The notes under the pieces are model-generated. The model did not search any database, was not told the DNA's origin, and was given only the letters and a program-made list of their open reading frames with translations. The position numbers were made by a program, and so were the translations under genes. From the NCBI RefSeq assembly GCF_036825535.1, contig NZ_CP098812.1, positions 372,001-436,000 on the forward strand: a stretch of 64,000 bases of DNA. The letters are read 5' to 3'. Position 1 is the first letter of the stretch. Each line of letters opens with the position of its first letter. Shown in pieces: positions 1 through 8,351 of the stretch. This DNA comes from Parasalinivibrio latis. Lineage in GTDB: Bacteria > Pseudomonadota > Gammaproteobacteria > Enterobacterales > Vibrionaceae.

Positions 1-748
1 GGCGGGTTTCCGGTTTCACGCCTATGGCGCTGATAACCAAATCCGTACTGAGCGTATCACCGGTGCTCAACTGCAGCAGCAACCCACCTTCTGTTTGCTC
101 AATGCCGTTGACTGCGGTGTTGAGACGCAAATCCACGCCATTTTCCCTCAAAGCCAGGTGAAGGGGTTCTGCCATTTCGGGATCGACGGGGGTCATCACC
201 TGAGGCGCCATTTCGACCAACGTAGTGTTGATGCCACGGTGACGGAAAGCTTCAGCCATCTCCAGGCCGATAAAGCCACCTCCGATCACTGTGGTATGGC
301 GGGCATTCCCTGCACTGGCAAGGATACGATCCATATCGGGGATATTACGCAGTTGGAAAACGCCCGGCAGGGTAAAACCTGGTACAGGAGGAACGACTGG
401 CGCAGCACCGGGGCTGAGGAGCAATTTGTCGTAAGTAAGTTCATACTCACTGTTATCGGCGAGCCGTTTAATGCGCAGGCTTTTTGATTGGCGGTCGATT
501 TGAACGACTTCCTCCATCACCCGGACATCGACATTAAACCTACGCTTAAAACTTTCCGGGGTCTGCAGCACCAGGTTGGCGCGGGATGGGATTTCTCCCG
601 AGATATGGTAGGGAAGGCCACAGTTTGCAAACGAAACGAATTCGCCTCGCTCCAACATGATGATTTCTGATGACTCGCTCATGCGACGGGCCCGGGCTGC
701 AGCAGATGCACCACCAGCAACACCGCCTATTATGACTATACGTGACAT
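1..748 (-). CDS. CoA-disulfide reductase / NADH-peroxidase-type flavoprotein, 5' part only
   Basis: The reading frame enters from the left edge, so only the first 249 residues are visible and the C-terminus (in this family sometimes a rhodanese domain) is missing. It starts at an ATG (748-746) preceded by a GAGGTGAG ribosome site. Residues 3-14 hold the FAD-binding GGVAGG loop, residue 43 is the single redox cysteine in SFANCGLPY (the position seen in CoA-disulfide reductases and related NADH peroxidases), and residues 156-163 form a second nucleotide loop, GGGFIGLE, for NAD(P)H. The family uses NAD(P)H to reduce CoA disulfide, CoA persulfide or peroxide; which substrate applies here cannot be told. 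It is transcribed away from mlaF, and a strong palindrome lies over its promoter. Confidence 0.85.
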   Translation of the reverse strand, partial: MSRIVIIGGVAGGASAAARARRMSESSEIIMLERGEFVSFANCGLPYHISGEIPSRANLVLQTPESFKRRFNVDVRVMEEVVQIDRQSKSLRIKRLADNSEYELTYDKLLLSPGAAPVVPPVPGFTLPGVFQLRNIPDMDRILASAGNARHTTVIGGGFIGLEMAEAFRHRGINTTLVEMAPQVMTPVDPEMAEPLHLALRENGVDLRLNTAVNGIEQTEGGLLLQLSTGDTLSTDLVISAIGVKPETR

Positions 749-768
749 AGCTCACCTCGCGATAAAGT

Positions 769-804
769 TTAATCTAATTTAGATTAAGCTAATTTAAATT
801 GCAA
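769..804 (-). promoter_or_regulatory. Promoter with palindromic operator upstream of the flavoprotein
   Basis: On the minus strand a TTGCAA -35 (804-799), a 17-base spacer and a TAAATT -10 (781-776) form a plausible sigma-70 promoter. The -10 lies inside a near-perfect 19-base palindrome at 769-787 (TTAATCTAATTTAGATTAA, 9-base arms around one central base). A second short palindrome, AATTTAAATT, sits at 791-800 in the spacer. This is the arrangement expected of a repressor site. AT-rich palindromes of this kind are typical of ArsR-family persulfide sensors (BigR/SqrR/HlyU), which would fit the gene, but the regulator is an inference. Confidence 0.55.
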
Positions 805-936
805 GCGTAATAATTGACCGTATTTTTACCGACCTGACAGTGAGTTTCTTGTATTGCGAAAGGGCAAACTCTATCATCATGGGTTTGGTAACAGTGTGAA
901 AACAATACCGTATCACCCGTTGGAGAACGTATTTAC

Positions 937-1740
937 TTGGGTATGACTGAACAAAACCTGGTTGAGATCCACGAAATGAGCTTTGCCCGGGGTGATCGGA
1001 AGATCTTTGACCGAGTCAGCCTGACTGTACCCAAAGGCAAAGTCACGGCGATAATGGGCCCATCCGGCATCGGGAAAACAACATTGCTGAGGCTGATTGG
1101 TGGCCAAATAGAACCGGACGAGGGAGAAGTCCTTTTTGCCGGTGAAAATATCCCGTCACTGTCTCGCACTCGCCTGTACCAGCTTCGAAAGCGTATGAGC
1201 ATGCTTTTCCAGTCCGGTGCGCTGTTTACCGACATGAACGTGTTCGACAACATTGCGTTCCCTATTCGTGAGCACACCAAGCTTCCTGAATCTATCATCC
1301 GTACCATGGTGCTGCTGAAGCTTGAGGCTGTGGGGTTACGGGGGGCATCACAACTGATGCCGAGTGAGCTTTCCGGTGGTATGGCCCGGCGGGCGGCACT
1401 GGCGCGAGCTATCGCCCTTGACCCTGAACTTATCATGTATGACGAGCCTTTCGTTGGTCAGGACCCGGTCACCATGGGGATACTGGTTGAGTTGATCCGT
1501 AACCTTAGCCAGGCCCTCGGGCTGACATCTGTTGTGGTCTCCCATGACGTACCGGAAGTGATGAGCATTGCAGACCATGTTTACCTGCTTGCTGAAGGTA
1601 AGGTTATCGCCAGTGGCTCGCCGGATGAGCTTCGCGAGAACACCGACCCGAGAGTCAAACAGTTCCTTACCGGTCTGGCTGATGGCCCGGCACCATTCCG
1701 TTATCCGTCCATGGACATCCGTCAGGAGCTGTTCTCATGA
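937..1740 (+). CDS. mlaF: MlaF, ATPase of the phospholipid transport system
   Basis: Cytoplasmic ABC ATPase (267 aa) that powers MlaFEDB, the inner-membrane complex that moves phospholipids between inner membrane and the periplasmic carrier MlaC and so keeps the outer leaflet free of phospholipid. The Walker A loop GPSGIGKTT is at residues 41-49, the ABC signature LSGGM at 145-149, and Walker B LIMYDE at 165-170. The start is uncertain: a TTG at 937 lies 9 bases after GGAGAA, while an ATG two codons later (943) is 15 bases away, so TTG has the better spacing. First gene of mlaFEDCB-ibaG-murA; its stop overlaps the mlaE start (ATGA). Confidence 0.96.
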   Translation: MGMTEQNLVEIHEMSFARGDRKIFDRVSLTVPKGKVTAIMGPSGIGKTTLLRLIGGQIEPDEGEVLFAGENIPSLSRTRLYQLRKRMSMLFQSGALFTDMNVFDNIAFPIREHTKLPESIIRTMVLLKLEAVGLRGASQLMPSELSGGMARRAALARAIALDPELIMYDEPFVGQDPVTMGILVELIRNLSQALGLTSVVVSHDVPEVMSIADHVYLLAEGKVIASGSPDELRENTDPRVKQFLTGLADGPAPFRYPSMDIRQELFS

Positions 1741-2519
1741 TGACTGATTTTATTTCCCGCATCGGCAGCAACAGCCTGGATATGGTACGCACCATGGGAA
1801 AGGCGACGCTGATGCTATTCGGGGCCCTGGTCGGAAAACCCCAGCCACGAAAAATGTTCCCATTGTTAGTGACCCAGCTTTACTCGGTTGGTGTGCGCTC
1901 ACTGGCGATTATTGTGGTATCCGGCCTGTTTATTGGCATGGTGCTGAGTCTTCAAGGTTACCTGGTTCTGTCTGATTTCGGTGCAGAGACAAGCCTTGGC
2001 CAGATGGTGGCACTTTCGTTGCTGCGTGAGCTGGGGCCAGTTGTAACCGCCCTGCTGTTTGCCGGTCGGGCAGGGTCTGCGCTGACGGCAGAGATTGGTC
2101 TTATGAAGGCCACCGAACAGCTTTCCAGTATGGAGATGATGGCGGTTGACCCACTTCGCCGGGTTGTTGCACCGCGTTTCTGGGCCGGGGTAATTTCCAT
2201 GCCGCTGCTGGCGATTATCTTTATGGTCGTCGGTATTTGGGGTGGCCAGCTTGTAGGTGTGGACTGGAAAGGTATTGATTACGGCAGTTACTGGTCCGTT
2301 ATGCAGTCTTCCATTGAGCTTGGTTACGATATTGGCAACTCCATGGTGAAGAGCATTGTGTTTGCCTTTACCGTGACCTGGATTGCCCTGTTTAACGGTT
2401 ATAACTGTATCCCAACATCGGAAGGGATCAGCCGCGCAACAACCAATACTGTGGTCCATTCATCGCTTGCTGTGTTGGGTCTGGATTTTGTTCTTACTGC
2501 ACTTATGTTTGGAAATTAA
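1737..2519 (+). CDS. mlaE: MlaE, inner-membrane permease of the Mla system
   Basis: Polytopic membrane protein (260 aa) of the MlaE/YrbE permease family, which forms the transmembrane part of the MlaFEDB complex. Several hydrophobic segments are visible after about residue 50, and the family core with LLRELGPVVTALLFAGRAGS (about residues 94-113) is intact. The start codon overlaps the mlaF stop by four bases (ATGATGA), so either of two adjacent ATGs (1737 or 1740) could be used. mlaD follows after two bases. Translational coupling along the operon is likely. Confidence 0.96.
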   Translation: MMTDFISRIGSNSLDMVRTMGKATLMLFGALVGKPQPRKMFPLLVTQLYSVGVRSLAIIVVSGLFIGMVLSLQGYLVLSDFGAETSLGQMVALSLLRELGPVVTALLFAGRAGSALTAEIGLMKATEQLSSMEMMAVDPLRRVVAPRFWAGVISMPLLAIIFMVVGIWGGQLVGVDWKGIDYGSYWSVMQSSIELGYDIGNSMVKSIVFAFTVTWIALFNGYNCIPTSEGISRATTNTVVHSSLAVLGLDFVLTALMFGN

Positions 2520-2521
2520 CC

Positions 2522-2995
2522 ATGCAGAAAACAAGGAAAATTGAATTTTGGGTTGGGGCATTTGTCCTGTCTGCGATTGCCGCGTTGCTGGTGTTGGTAT
2601 TTAAGGTCGCGGACGTAAAAAGTATAGGAAACGGTGAAACCTACCGTCTCTATGCCCAGTTCGATAATATTGGCGGACTGAAAGTCAGGTCTCCGGTGAA
2701 AGTCGGGGGCGTTGTTGTCGGGCAGGTATCGGACATCTCCCTGACATCCCCGGATTACATCCCGGAAGTGACCCTGCAAATTAACAGTAAGTTCGGGCAT
2801 TTCCCGGAAACCAGTTCAGCCGCTATTCTGACTGCCGGTCTGCTTGGAGAGCAGTATATTGGCATCCGTCCCGGCTTTATGGATGAAGATATTGATGAGC
2901 TCAAGGATGGCGACATGATTGAAGATACCCGCTCAGCGATGGTACTGGAAGATATGATCGGCCAGTTCCTTTACAGCGTCGGCGATAAAGAGTGA
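2522..2995 (+). CDS. mlaD: MlaD, membrane-anchored MCE-domain protein
   Basis: 157 aa with one N-terminal transmembrane helix (about residues 9-29) and one MCE domain (about 38-116) carrying the conserved FDNIGGLKVRSPVKVGGVVVG. In the family six copies form a periplasmic ring on MlaE with a central pore for lipid. The C-terminal helix (SAMVLEDMIGQFLY) that lines the pore is present, but the protein stops soon afterwards. The poorly conserved tail found in the E. coli protein is absent, giving a shorter product. Position between mlaE and mlaC supports the call. Confidence 0.96.
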   Translation: MQKTRKIEFWVGAFVLSAIAALLVLVFKVADVKSIGNGETYRLYAQFDNIGGLKVRSPVKVGGVVVGQVSDISLTSPDYIPEVTLQINSKFGHFPETSSAAILTAGLLGEQYIGIRPGFMDEDIDELKDGDMIEDTRSAMVLEDMIGQFLYSVGDKE

Positions 2996-3002
2996 GGACG
3001 AT

Positions 3003-3656
3003 ATGATGAAATTGCTTAGACATCTTGTTCTTGCATCATGCCTGTTGGTTACCGGCTTGGCTCATGCTGCAAATGGGATGGCGGTTGATCGCTCAAATCC
3101 CTATGAGTTGATGAACGAAGTGGCGAAAATCACATTCAGCCGAATTAAAAGCGAGCAGACTGAACTGCAAGCCAATCCGGAACAGTTGCGTGTGGTTGTT
3201 GAGGAAGAGTTGCTTCCCTACGTAAACGTAAAATATGCCGCGTACAAAGTGCTCGGGCGCAACCTGCGCGGTTCAACGGAAAACGAACGTGAGGTTTTCC
3301 TGAAAGCTTTCCAGGATTACCTGGTAGCCTCTTATGCGCAGGTGATGACACAGTACACAGATCAGAAGCTGGAAATTGAAAAGCCGAAAGCTATCGATCC
3401 GAAGCGAAAAGTAGTTGCTGTTGGCGTGGATATACTGGATGCTACGCGCCCAACAATTCACCTGGAATTCAAGCTGCGTAAAAACAGCAAGACCGGTGAA
3501 TGGTATGCGTTTGACATGGTAGCAGAAGGCGTCAGCCTGTTGGACACCAAGCAGAGTGAGTGGAGCGGCGAACTGGCGAAAAACGGTATCGTCCCGGTGG
3601 CCAAGCAGTTGGAAAAGCTTGCCCGGCAGCCTTTAAAAACAGAGGCGCCAAAGTGA
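3003..3656 (+). CDS. mlaC: MlaC, periplasmic phospholipid carrier
   Basis: 217 aa with a cleavable signal peptide (basic start, hydrophobic core, likely cut after GLAHA near residue 22) followed by the Tol-Ttg2/MlaC lipid-binding domain. In the family it shuttles single phospholipids across the periplasm between the MlaA-porin complex and MlaFEDB. Two adjacent ATG codons (3003, 3006) follow GAGGAC. The stop codon overlaps the GTG start of mlaB. Confidence 0.95.
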   Translation: MMKLLRHLVLASCLLVTGLAHAANGMAVDRSNPYELMNEVAKITFSRIKSEQTELQANPEQLRVVVEEELLPYVNVKYAAYKVLGRNLRGSTENEREVFLKAFQDYLVASYAQVMTQYTDQKLEIEKPKAIDPKRKVVAVGVDILDATRPTIHLEFKLRKNSKTGEWYAFDMVAEGVSLLDTKQSEWSGELAKNGIVPVAKQLEKLARQPLKTEAPK

Positions 3657-3967
3657 GTAGCTCACCTGTTCAGCCAGTAATCTGCGAAACCGTTGATGAA
3701 GCACACTATCGTCTGACTGGCGTACTGGATCGCGATACGGTCCCTGCGTTTTGGTCAGACAAGGCCAATTGGCTGCCGAAAGGCACCACGTATACAGTTG
3801 CTCTGTCTGGGCTGGAACGTATTGATTCTGCCGGCATGGCAATGTTGCTTCATCTCAGACGCTATGCTTCTGAACAAAACCATCAGTTGATTTGGGCCGA
3901 AGTGCCTGATCAACTGAATACTTTGCTTAAACTCAGCAATGTGGACACGCTCTTTTACCAAGGATGA
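3653..3967 (+). CDS. mlaB: MlaB, STAS-domain subunit of the Mla transporter
   Basis: 104 aa, a single STAS domain with the typical SGLERIDSAGMAMLLHLRR stretch. In the family MlaB binds MlaF in the cytoplasm and is needed for ATPase assembly. The open frame extends back to 3560 inside mlaC, but that extension is not STAS-like. The GTG at 3653, overlapping the mlaC TGA, gives the normal family length and is chosen here. ibaG begins 21 bases downstream. Confidence 0.9.
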   Translation: MSSSPVQPVICETVDEAHYRLTGVLDRDTVPAFWSDKANWLPKGTTYTVALSGLERIDSAGMAMLLHLRRYASEQNHQLIWAEVPDQLNTLLKLSNVDTLFYQG

Positions 3968-3988
3968 CCAGAACAACGAGGGGGTTCT

Positions 3989-4246
3989 GTGGAAGTAAAT
4001 GAAATCAAAGCCTTGCTTGAGCAGGCGCTCGAACTGGACGAAGTACATGTGAAAGGCGACGGCAGTCACTTTGAAGTGATTGTGGTTGGTGCACTTTTCG
4101 ACGGTATGAGCCGGGTTAAGAAACAACAGGCGATTTATGGTCCTCTGATGGAACACATCCAGAGCAATGCCATTCATGCGCTGTCAATAAAGGCATATAC
4201 GCCGGAAGAGTGGGCTAGAGATAAGAAGCTTATCCAGCCGCTCTAA
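3989..4246 (+). CDS. ibaG: IbaG, BolA-family protein
   Basis: 85 aa BolA-like protein starting at GTG 3989 behind a strong GAGGGGG ribosome site. BolA-type proteins pair with monothiol glutaredoxins and bind [2Fe-2S] clusters; IbaG is the paralogue linked to acid stress and encoded between mlaB and murA in many gammaproteobacteria, exactly as here. The conserved core VKGDGSHFEVIVVG and the C-terminal HALSIKAYTPEEW are visible. murA follows 10 bases later. Confidence 0.93.
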   Translation: MEVNEIKALLEQALELDEVHVKGDGSHFEVIVVGALFDGMSRVKKQQAIYGPLMEHIQSNAIHALSIKAYTPEEWARDKKLIQPL

Positions 4247-4256
4247 GAGGAACACA

Positions 4257-5513
4257 ATGCACAAATTTCGAATTCAGGGCAACGGGCCACTTCGCGGTGA
4301 AGTGGAAATTTCCGGAGCCAAAAATGCGGCTTTGCCGATCCTGTTTGCTTCGCTGCTTGCTGAAGAACCTGTAGAAGTTGCCAACGTCCCTAAATTGCGG
4401 GACATCGACACGACCATGGAGCTTTTGGAGCGCCTGGGTGCCAAAGTTGAACGCAATGGTTCCGTCCATGTAGATGCCAGCTCTGTAAACGAGTTTTGCG
4501 CACCTTATGATCTGGTGAAAACCATGCGTGCCTCTATTTGGGCTTTGGGTCCTCTGGTTGCCCGTTTTGGCCAGGGACAGGTTTCCCTTCCGGGTGGCTG
4601 TGCGATTGGTGCCCGCCCTGTGGACCTGCACATTCATGGCCTAGAGCAACTTGGTGCAACCATTGTTCTTGAAGAGGGTTATGTCAAAGCTTCTGTTGAT
4701 GGACGCCTGAAAGGGGCCCATATCGTGATGGACAAAGTCAGCGTAGGTGCGACTGTTACCATCATGAGCGCAGCGACACTGGCTGAAGGCACAACTGTGA
4801 TTGAGAACGCTGCCCGTGAGCCGGAAATTGTGGATACCGCTGATTTCCTGAATGCCCTTGGTGCGAAGATCTCCGGAGCAGGCAGCGACAAAATCACCAT
4901 CGAAGGTGTAGAACGTCTGGGCGGCGGCTACCACAGTGTGGTTGCAGACCGCATTGAAACCGGCACCTTCCTGGTGGCTGCAGCGGTTTCCGGCGGAGAT
5001 ATCACCTGCCGTAACACCAAACCTGAATTGCTTGAGGCAGTCCTCGCCAAGCTGGAAGAAGCGGGTGCGAAAGTTGAAACCGGTGAAGACTGGATTCGAG
5101 TTGATATGACCGGCCGTGAGCTTAAAGCTGTAAATGTACGTACAGCGCCGCACCCTGGCTTCCCTACTGACATGCAGGCACAGTTTACCCTGCTGAACCT
5201 GGTGGCAAAGGGAACGGGTATCATCACAGAAACCATTTTTGAAAACCGTTTTATGCACGTGCCTGAACTTCAGCGCATGGGCGCACACGCAGAGATTGAG
5301 GGTAACACGGTTATCTGTCAGGACTGTGATGGTTTCAGCGGTGCACAGGTGATGGCAACTGACCTGCGCGCATCAGCCAGTCTGGTTATCGCCGGCTGTA
5401 TCGCCAATGGCGAAACTATCGTTGATCGTATTTACCACATTGACCGTGGTTATGACCGCATCGAAGACAAACTGAGCAAACTGGGTGCAGATATCACCCG
5501 CTTCAAAGATTGA
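4257..5513 (+). CDS. murA: MurA, UDP-GlcNAc enolpyruvyl transferase
   Basis: 418 aa cytoplasmic enzyme for the first committed step of peptidoglycan synthesis, transfer of enolpyruvate from PEP to UDP-GlcNAc. The active-site cysteine is residue 115 in LPGGCAIGARPVD, the fosfomycin-sensitive form. The EPSP-synthase fold motifs KNAALP (22-27) and MRAS are present, and length matches the family. Last gene of the mla operon, followed by a hairpin terminator. Confidence 0.98.
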   Translation: MHKFRIQGNGPLRGEVEISGAKNAALPILFASLLAEEPVEVANVPKLRDIDTTMELLERLGAKVERNGSVHVDASSVNEFCAPYDLVKTMRASIWALGPLVARFGQGQVSLPGGCAIGARPVDLHIHGLEQLGATIVLEEGYVKASVDGRLKGAHIVMDKVSVGATVTIMSAATLAEGTTVIENAAREPEIVDTADFLNALGAKISGAGSDKITIEGVERLGGGYHSVVADRIETGTFLVAAAVSGGDITCRNTKPELLEAVLAKLEEAGAKVETGEDWIRVDMTGRELKAVNVRTAPHPGFPTDMQAQFTLLNLVAKGTGIITETIFENRFMHVPELQRMGAHAEIEGNTVICQDCDGFSGAQVMATDLRASASLVIAGCIANGETIVDRIYHIDRGYDRIEDKLSKLGADITRFKD

Positions 5514-5529
5514 TTGCCGGTTTGATGCA

Positions 5530-5558
5530 AAAACGCCACCGTAACAGGTGGCGTTTTT
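5530..5558. terminator. Bidirectional terminator between murA and degS
   Basis: AACGCCACC pairs with GGTGGCGTT around a six-base loop, with A-run on the left and T-run on the right, so it can stop both the rightward murA transcript and the leftward degS transcript. Confidence 0.9.
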
Positions 5559-5576
5559 GATCGTATGTTAAAAAGG

Positions 5577-6647
5577 TCAGCCCCGGTTTTGCTCAGGCTC
5601 TTCACCAATGGTCAGCGGTATGCTCAAAGGTTGGCCGTTGCGGATCACCTTAACCTGTATCTCTTTACCCGGACGCAGGTCAGCAACAATATCAAATGCA
5701 TTCCGTACACCGTTTACCGGTTTGTTGTCTAAGGCAATCAGGACATCGTTGACCCTGAGTCCGGCTTTGTGCGCTGGACCGTTGGGATCCATACCCATCA
5801 CCACAATACCCTGAACATGCTGGACATCCAGAAGGCGCGCCATGACAGGGTTGATATCCCGGCCGTCGATGCCGATATATCCGCGTATTACCCGGCCATC
5901 AGCGATAATCTTGTTCATCATCCTAAGCGCAACCTTATAAGGAATTGCAAAGGAAATACCGTAGGTTTCCAGTGAAGTCGCCTGTTGGAAAGAAGCGGTG
6001 TTAATGCCAACCAGCACCCCCAGGGTATTTACCAGTGCACCTCCGGAGTTACCCTGGTTAATGGCCGCATCCGTTTGCAGGAAATCGCCGGGGCCATTAA
6101 TGCTGATACCGCTGCGCCCGGTTGCTGAAATGATCCCGAAGGTGGTGGTTTGCCCCAGGTTATATGGGTTGCCAATAGCCATCACTACATCACCCACTTC
6201 TGGCGTATATTCCTGGTTCTGTGGGATCACCGGCAGGTTATCGGCTTCAATTTTTAACACCGCAATGTCGGAGCGGCGATCCGAGCCAACGAGCTGGGCA
6301 GTAAAAATCCGCCCGTCCTGAAGTGCTACGATCACCTGGTCTGCCCGGGAGATTACATGGAAATTGGTAAGGATATAGCCTTTGCTGCTCATTATTACGC
6401 CCGATCCCAGTCCTTCAGGGCTGAGCTGGAGTCGGTCTTCACCGCTGTAGCGACGGGTATAAATATTTACTACCGCAGGGGATGCACGGCGAACCGCTTC
6501 GTTGTAGGAGAGAGGCTGCTCCTGGGTCAGTGCACTGAGGGAAATGGAAGGGTCTGACATACTGAAGCGCAGCCCGGGGAAAATAGCCAACAGCAATACA
6601 GCTGTTAAAAGTCCCAATAAAACCGAACGCCCCACAAATGCAAACAT
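5577..6647 (-). CDS. degS: DegS, inner-membrane stress-sensing protease
   Basis: 356 aa. One N-terminal membrane anchor (about residues 7-26), then a trypsin-like protease domain with the triad His97, Asp127 and Ser201 (in GNSGGAL), then a single PDZ domain (about 255-345). In the family the PDZ domain senses C-termini of unfolded porins; activated DegS cuts RseA and releases sigma-E. Start ATG at 6647 follows GAGGAAAG. It sits downstream of degQ in the same direction, separated by a terminator, as in other gammaproteobacteria. Confidence 0.97.
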   Translation of the reverse strand: MFAFVGRSVLLGLLTAVLLLAIFPGLRFSMSDPSISLSALTQEQPLSYNEAVRRASPAVVNIYTRRYSGEDRLQLSPEGLGSGVIMSSKGYILTNFHVISRADQVIVALQDGRIFTAQLVGSDRRSDIAVLKIEADNLPVIPQNQEYTPEVGDVVMAIGNPYNLGQTTTFGIISATGRSGISINGPGDFLQTDAAINQGNSGGALVNTLGVLVGINTASFQQATSLETYGISFAIPYKVALRMMNKIIADGRVIRGYIGIDGRDINPVMARLLDVQHVQGIVVMGMDPNGPAHKAGLRVNDVLIALDNKPVNGVRNAFDIVADLRPGKEIQVKVIRNGQPLSIPLTIGEEPEQNRG

Positions 6648-6763
6648 GCTTTCCTCTCACTTTGACGGACTGACATCCGTGTTGAGGTACAAGAATAGCA
6701 TTGAAAATGCGTCAGAAATAGCGACAGCGGTGGGCAGGTAGCAGTGAAACAAAGCAATTAAGA

Positions 6764-6791
6764 AGAAGGGCTGGATGAGTCCGGCCCTTCT
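6764..6791 (-). terminator. Terminator after degQ
   Basis: An 11-base-pair stem (AGAAGGGCTGG with CCGGCCCTTCT, one G-U pair) around a six-base loop, followed on the minus strand by a pyrimidine-rich TTCTTCTTAATT. It lies between degQ and degS. Confidence 0.7.
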
Positions 6792-6802
6792 GATAGTGAG
6801 AT

Positions 6803-8167
6803 TTAGCGGATAACCAGATATTGCGATGTATTGTCCCTGACAATATTCAGCGCAAGTACATTCGGTTTTTTCTCCAGCAGTTTGCGAAGGTCACCGAGGT
6901 TGGAAACCCTGAAGCGGTTCAGGCCGACAATGACATCGCCTTCCTGCAGGCCGTACTGGGATGCCTTGGAGTTTTCTTCTACCCGGCTGACCCTTACACC
7001 TTTGCCATTAGGGTTGTTTTCAAGCTCAGCGCCAGCCAGTGCTTCGTGCAGCATGTCGGCTTTAGCTTTGGCGAGGCTTGCTTCTTCCAGTACAACGCTT
7101 ATGTCTTTTTTGTCACCGTCGCGCATGATGCCCAGTGTCACTTCCTTCCCGGCACCAATGGTGGCGATCTTCGCGCGTAATTCACCGAAAGAGCGGATTG
7201 GCTTATCATTGACCGAAACGATAATGTCACCGGCCTTGAGCCCCCCCTTATCTGCTGCAGAGTCAGGAACCACCTGGCTCACGAATGCGCCATGGTTGGT
7301 TTCATAGCCAAAGGCTTCAGCCAGCTCAGCAGTCAACTCTCCGCCTTTAACCCCCAACATGCCGCGTTTTACCTGACCGTATTCAATAATCTGCTCAGTC
7401 AGGTTCTTTGCCATGTTGGATGGAATAGCAAACCCGATACCCACATTGCCACCGCTGGGGCCAAGGATAGCGGTATTGATGCCGATAAGTTCACCGTTAA
7501 GGTTTACCAGTGCGCCGCCGGAGTTACCACTGTTGATTGCGGCGTCGGTCTGGATAAAGTTCTCAAAATTTTCCAGGTTGAGGCCGGTTCGGCCAAGTGC
7601 CGAGATAATACCGGAGGTGACGGTCTGGCCAAGGCCGAACGGGTTGCCGATAGCAACAGTGAAGTCACCCACGCGCAACTTGTCTGAGTCGGCAATCTTT
7701 ATTTCGGTCAGGTTTTTGGCATCGGTCAGTTTGAGAAGCGCCACATCAGACATCGCGTCGCTGCCAATCAGCTCGGCATCATATTCACGGCCGTCATGGA
7801 GCTGGACACGAATCTTGTCAGCGCCATTGATGACGTGGTGGTTGGTAATCACGTAACCTTTGCCAGCATCAATGATGACGCCTGATCCCAGCCCGCGGAA
7901 CGGACGTTCCTGCAGTTGTTCGGTAGGGAAGTCGGGGCCGAAGAAGAATCGGAAAGAGTCAGGCAGACGCTGCTTGGAAACTTGTTTGCCTTCGACAGAA
8001 ATACTTACAACTGCCGGGGACACCTTCTCCAGCATCGGGGCAAGGCTTGGCAAAGTCTGACCGTTAACAGTATTTGGGATGGCAGCAGTTGCCGCTGGTG
8101 GGTTGGCGATGGCCGCACTAACACCAAGAGCGATGATACTCAGCGTGAGCAGTGACTTTTTCATCAT
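6803..8167 (-). CDS. degQ: DegQ/DegP-type periplasmic serine protease
   Basis: 454 aa HtrA-family protease and chaperone of the periplasm. Signal peptide (about residues 1-21), protease domain with catalytic His111, Asp141 and Ser216, then two PDZ domains (about 260-350 and 365-450), so it is a Do-like enzyme rather than DegS. Length fits E. coli DegQ and the position next to degS supports degQ, though in Vibrio the same gene is often called degP. Two adjacent ATGs (8167, 8164) follow TGGAGT. The upstream region has a sigma-E-like promoter. Confidence 0.95.
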   Translation of the reverse strand: MMKKSLLTLSIIALGVSAAIANPPAATAAIPNTVNGQTLPSLAPMLEKVSPAVVSISVEGKQVSKQRLPDSFRFFFGPDFPTEQLQERPFRGLGSGVIIDAGKGYVITNHHVINGADKIRVQLHDGREYDAELIGSDAMSDVALLKLTDAKNLTEIKIADSDKLRVGDFTVAIGNPFGLGQTVTSGIISALGRTGLNLENFENFIQTDAAINSGNSGGALVNLNGELIGINTAILGPSGGNVGIGFAIPSNMAKNLTEQIIEYGQVKRGMLGVKGGELTAELAEAFGYETNHGAFVSQVVPDSAADKGGLKAGDIIVSVNDKPIRSFGELRAKIATIGAGKEVTLGIMRDGDKKDISVVLEEASLAKAKADMLHEALAGAELENNPNGKGVRVSRVEENSKASQYGLQEGDVIVGLNRFRVSNLGDLRKLLEKKPNVLALNIVRDNTSQYLVIR

Positions 8168-8258
8168 ATTTATTGACTCCAGAGGACCATAACAATGAAC
8201 CGATTGTGTTGTATCCCTTTCGATGAGCCGTCATCAGAGGATACAGGGATTGTTATGT

Positions 8259-8286
8259 TTAAGATTGGGTCAGAATGAAAAAGTTC
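8259..8286 (-). promoter_or_regulatory. Sigma-E-like promoter for degQ
   Basis: On the minus strand GAACTT (8286-8281), 16 bases, then TCTTAA (8264-8259) resembles the sigma-E consensus GGAACTT-N16-TCnnA. It lies about 90 bases upstream of the degQ start. Regulation of this protease by sigma-E is known in relatives; the match here is by eye only. Confidence 0.45.
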
Positions 8287-8302
8287 AACGGTTAAAAAGT
8301 AA

Positions 8303-8326
8303 CAAAAAACGGCGCATGTGCGCCGT
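8303..8326 (-). terminator. Terminator after zapG
   Basis: A seven-base-pair stem, ACGGCGC with GCGCCGT, around ATGT, followed on the minus strand by six Ts. It ends the leftward zapG transcript. Confidence 0.8.
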
Positions 8327-8351
8327 TATGTGCTTATTTGATGTTCAGGTG

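Noticed and set aside
95..670. Two rightward open frames (130 and 60 codons) at the left edge
   Set aside because: They lie opposite the flavoprotein frame, which has FAD and NAD motifs, a ribosome site and a redox cysteine; the rightward frames resemble nothing.
4641..5288. 215-codon leftward frame inside murA
   Set aside because: Antisense shadow of a fully conserved gene; no ribosome site or family likeness.
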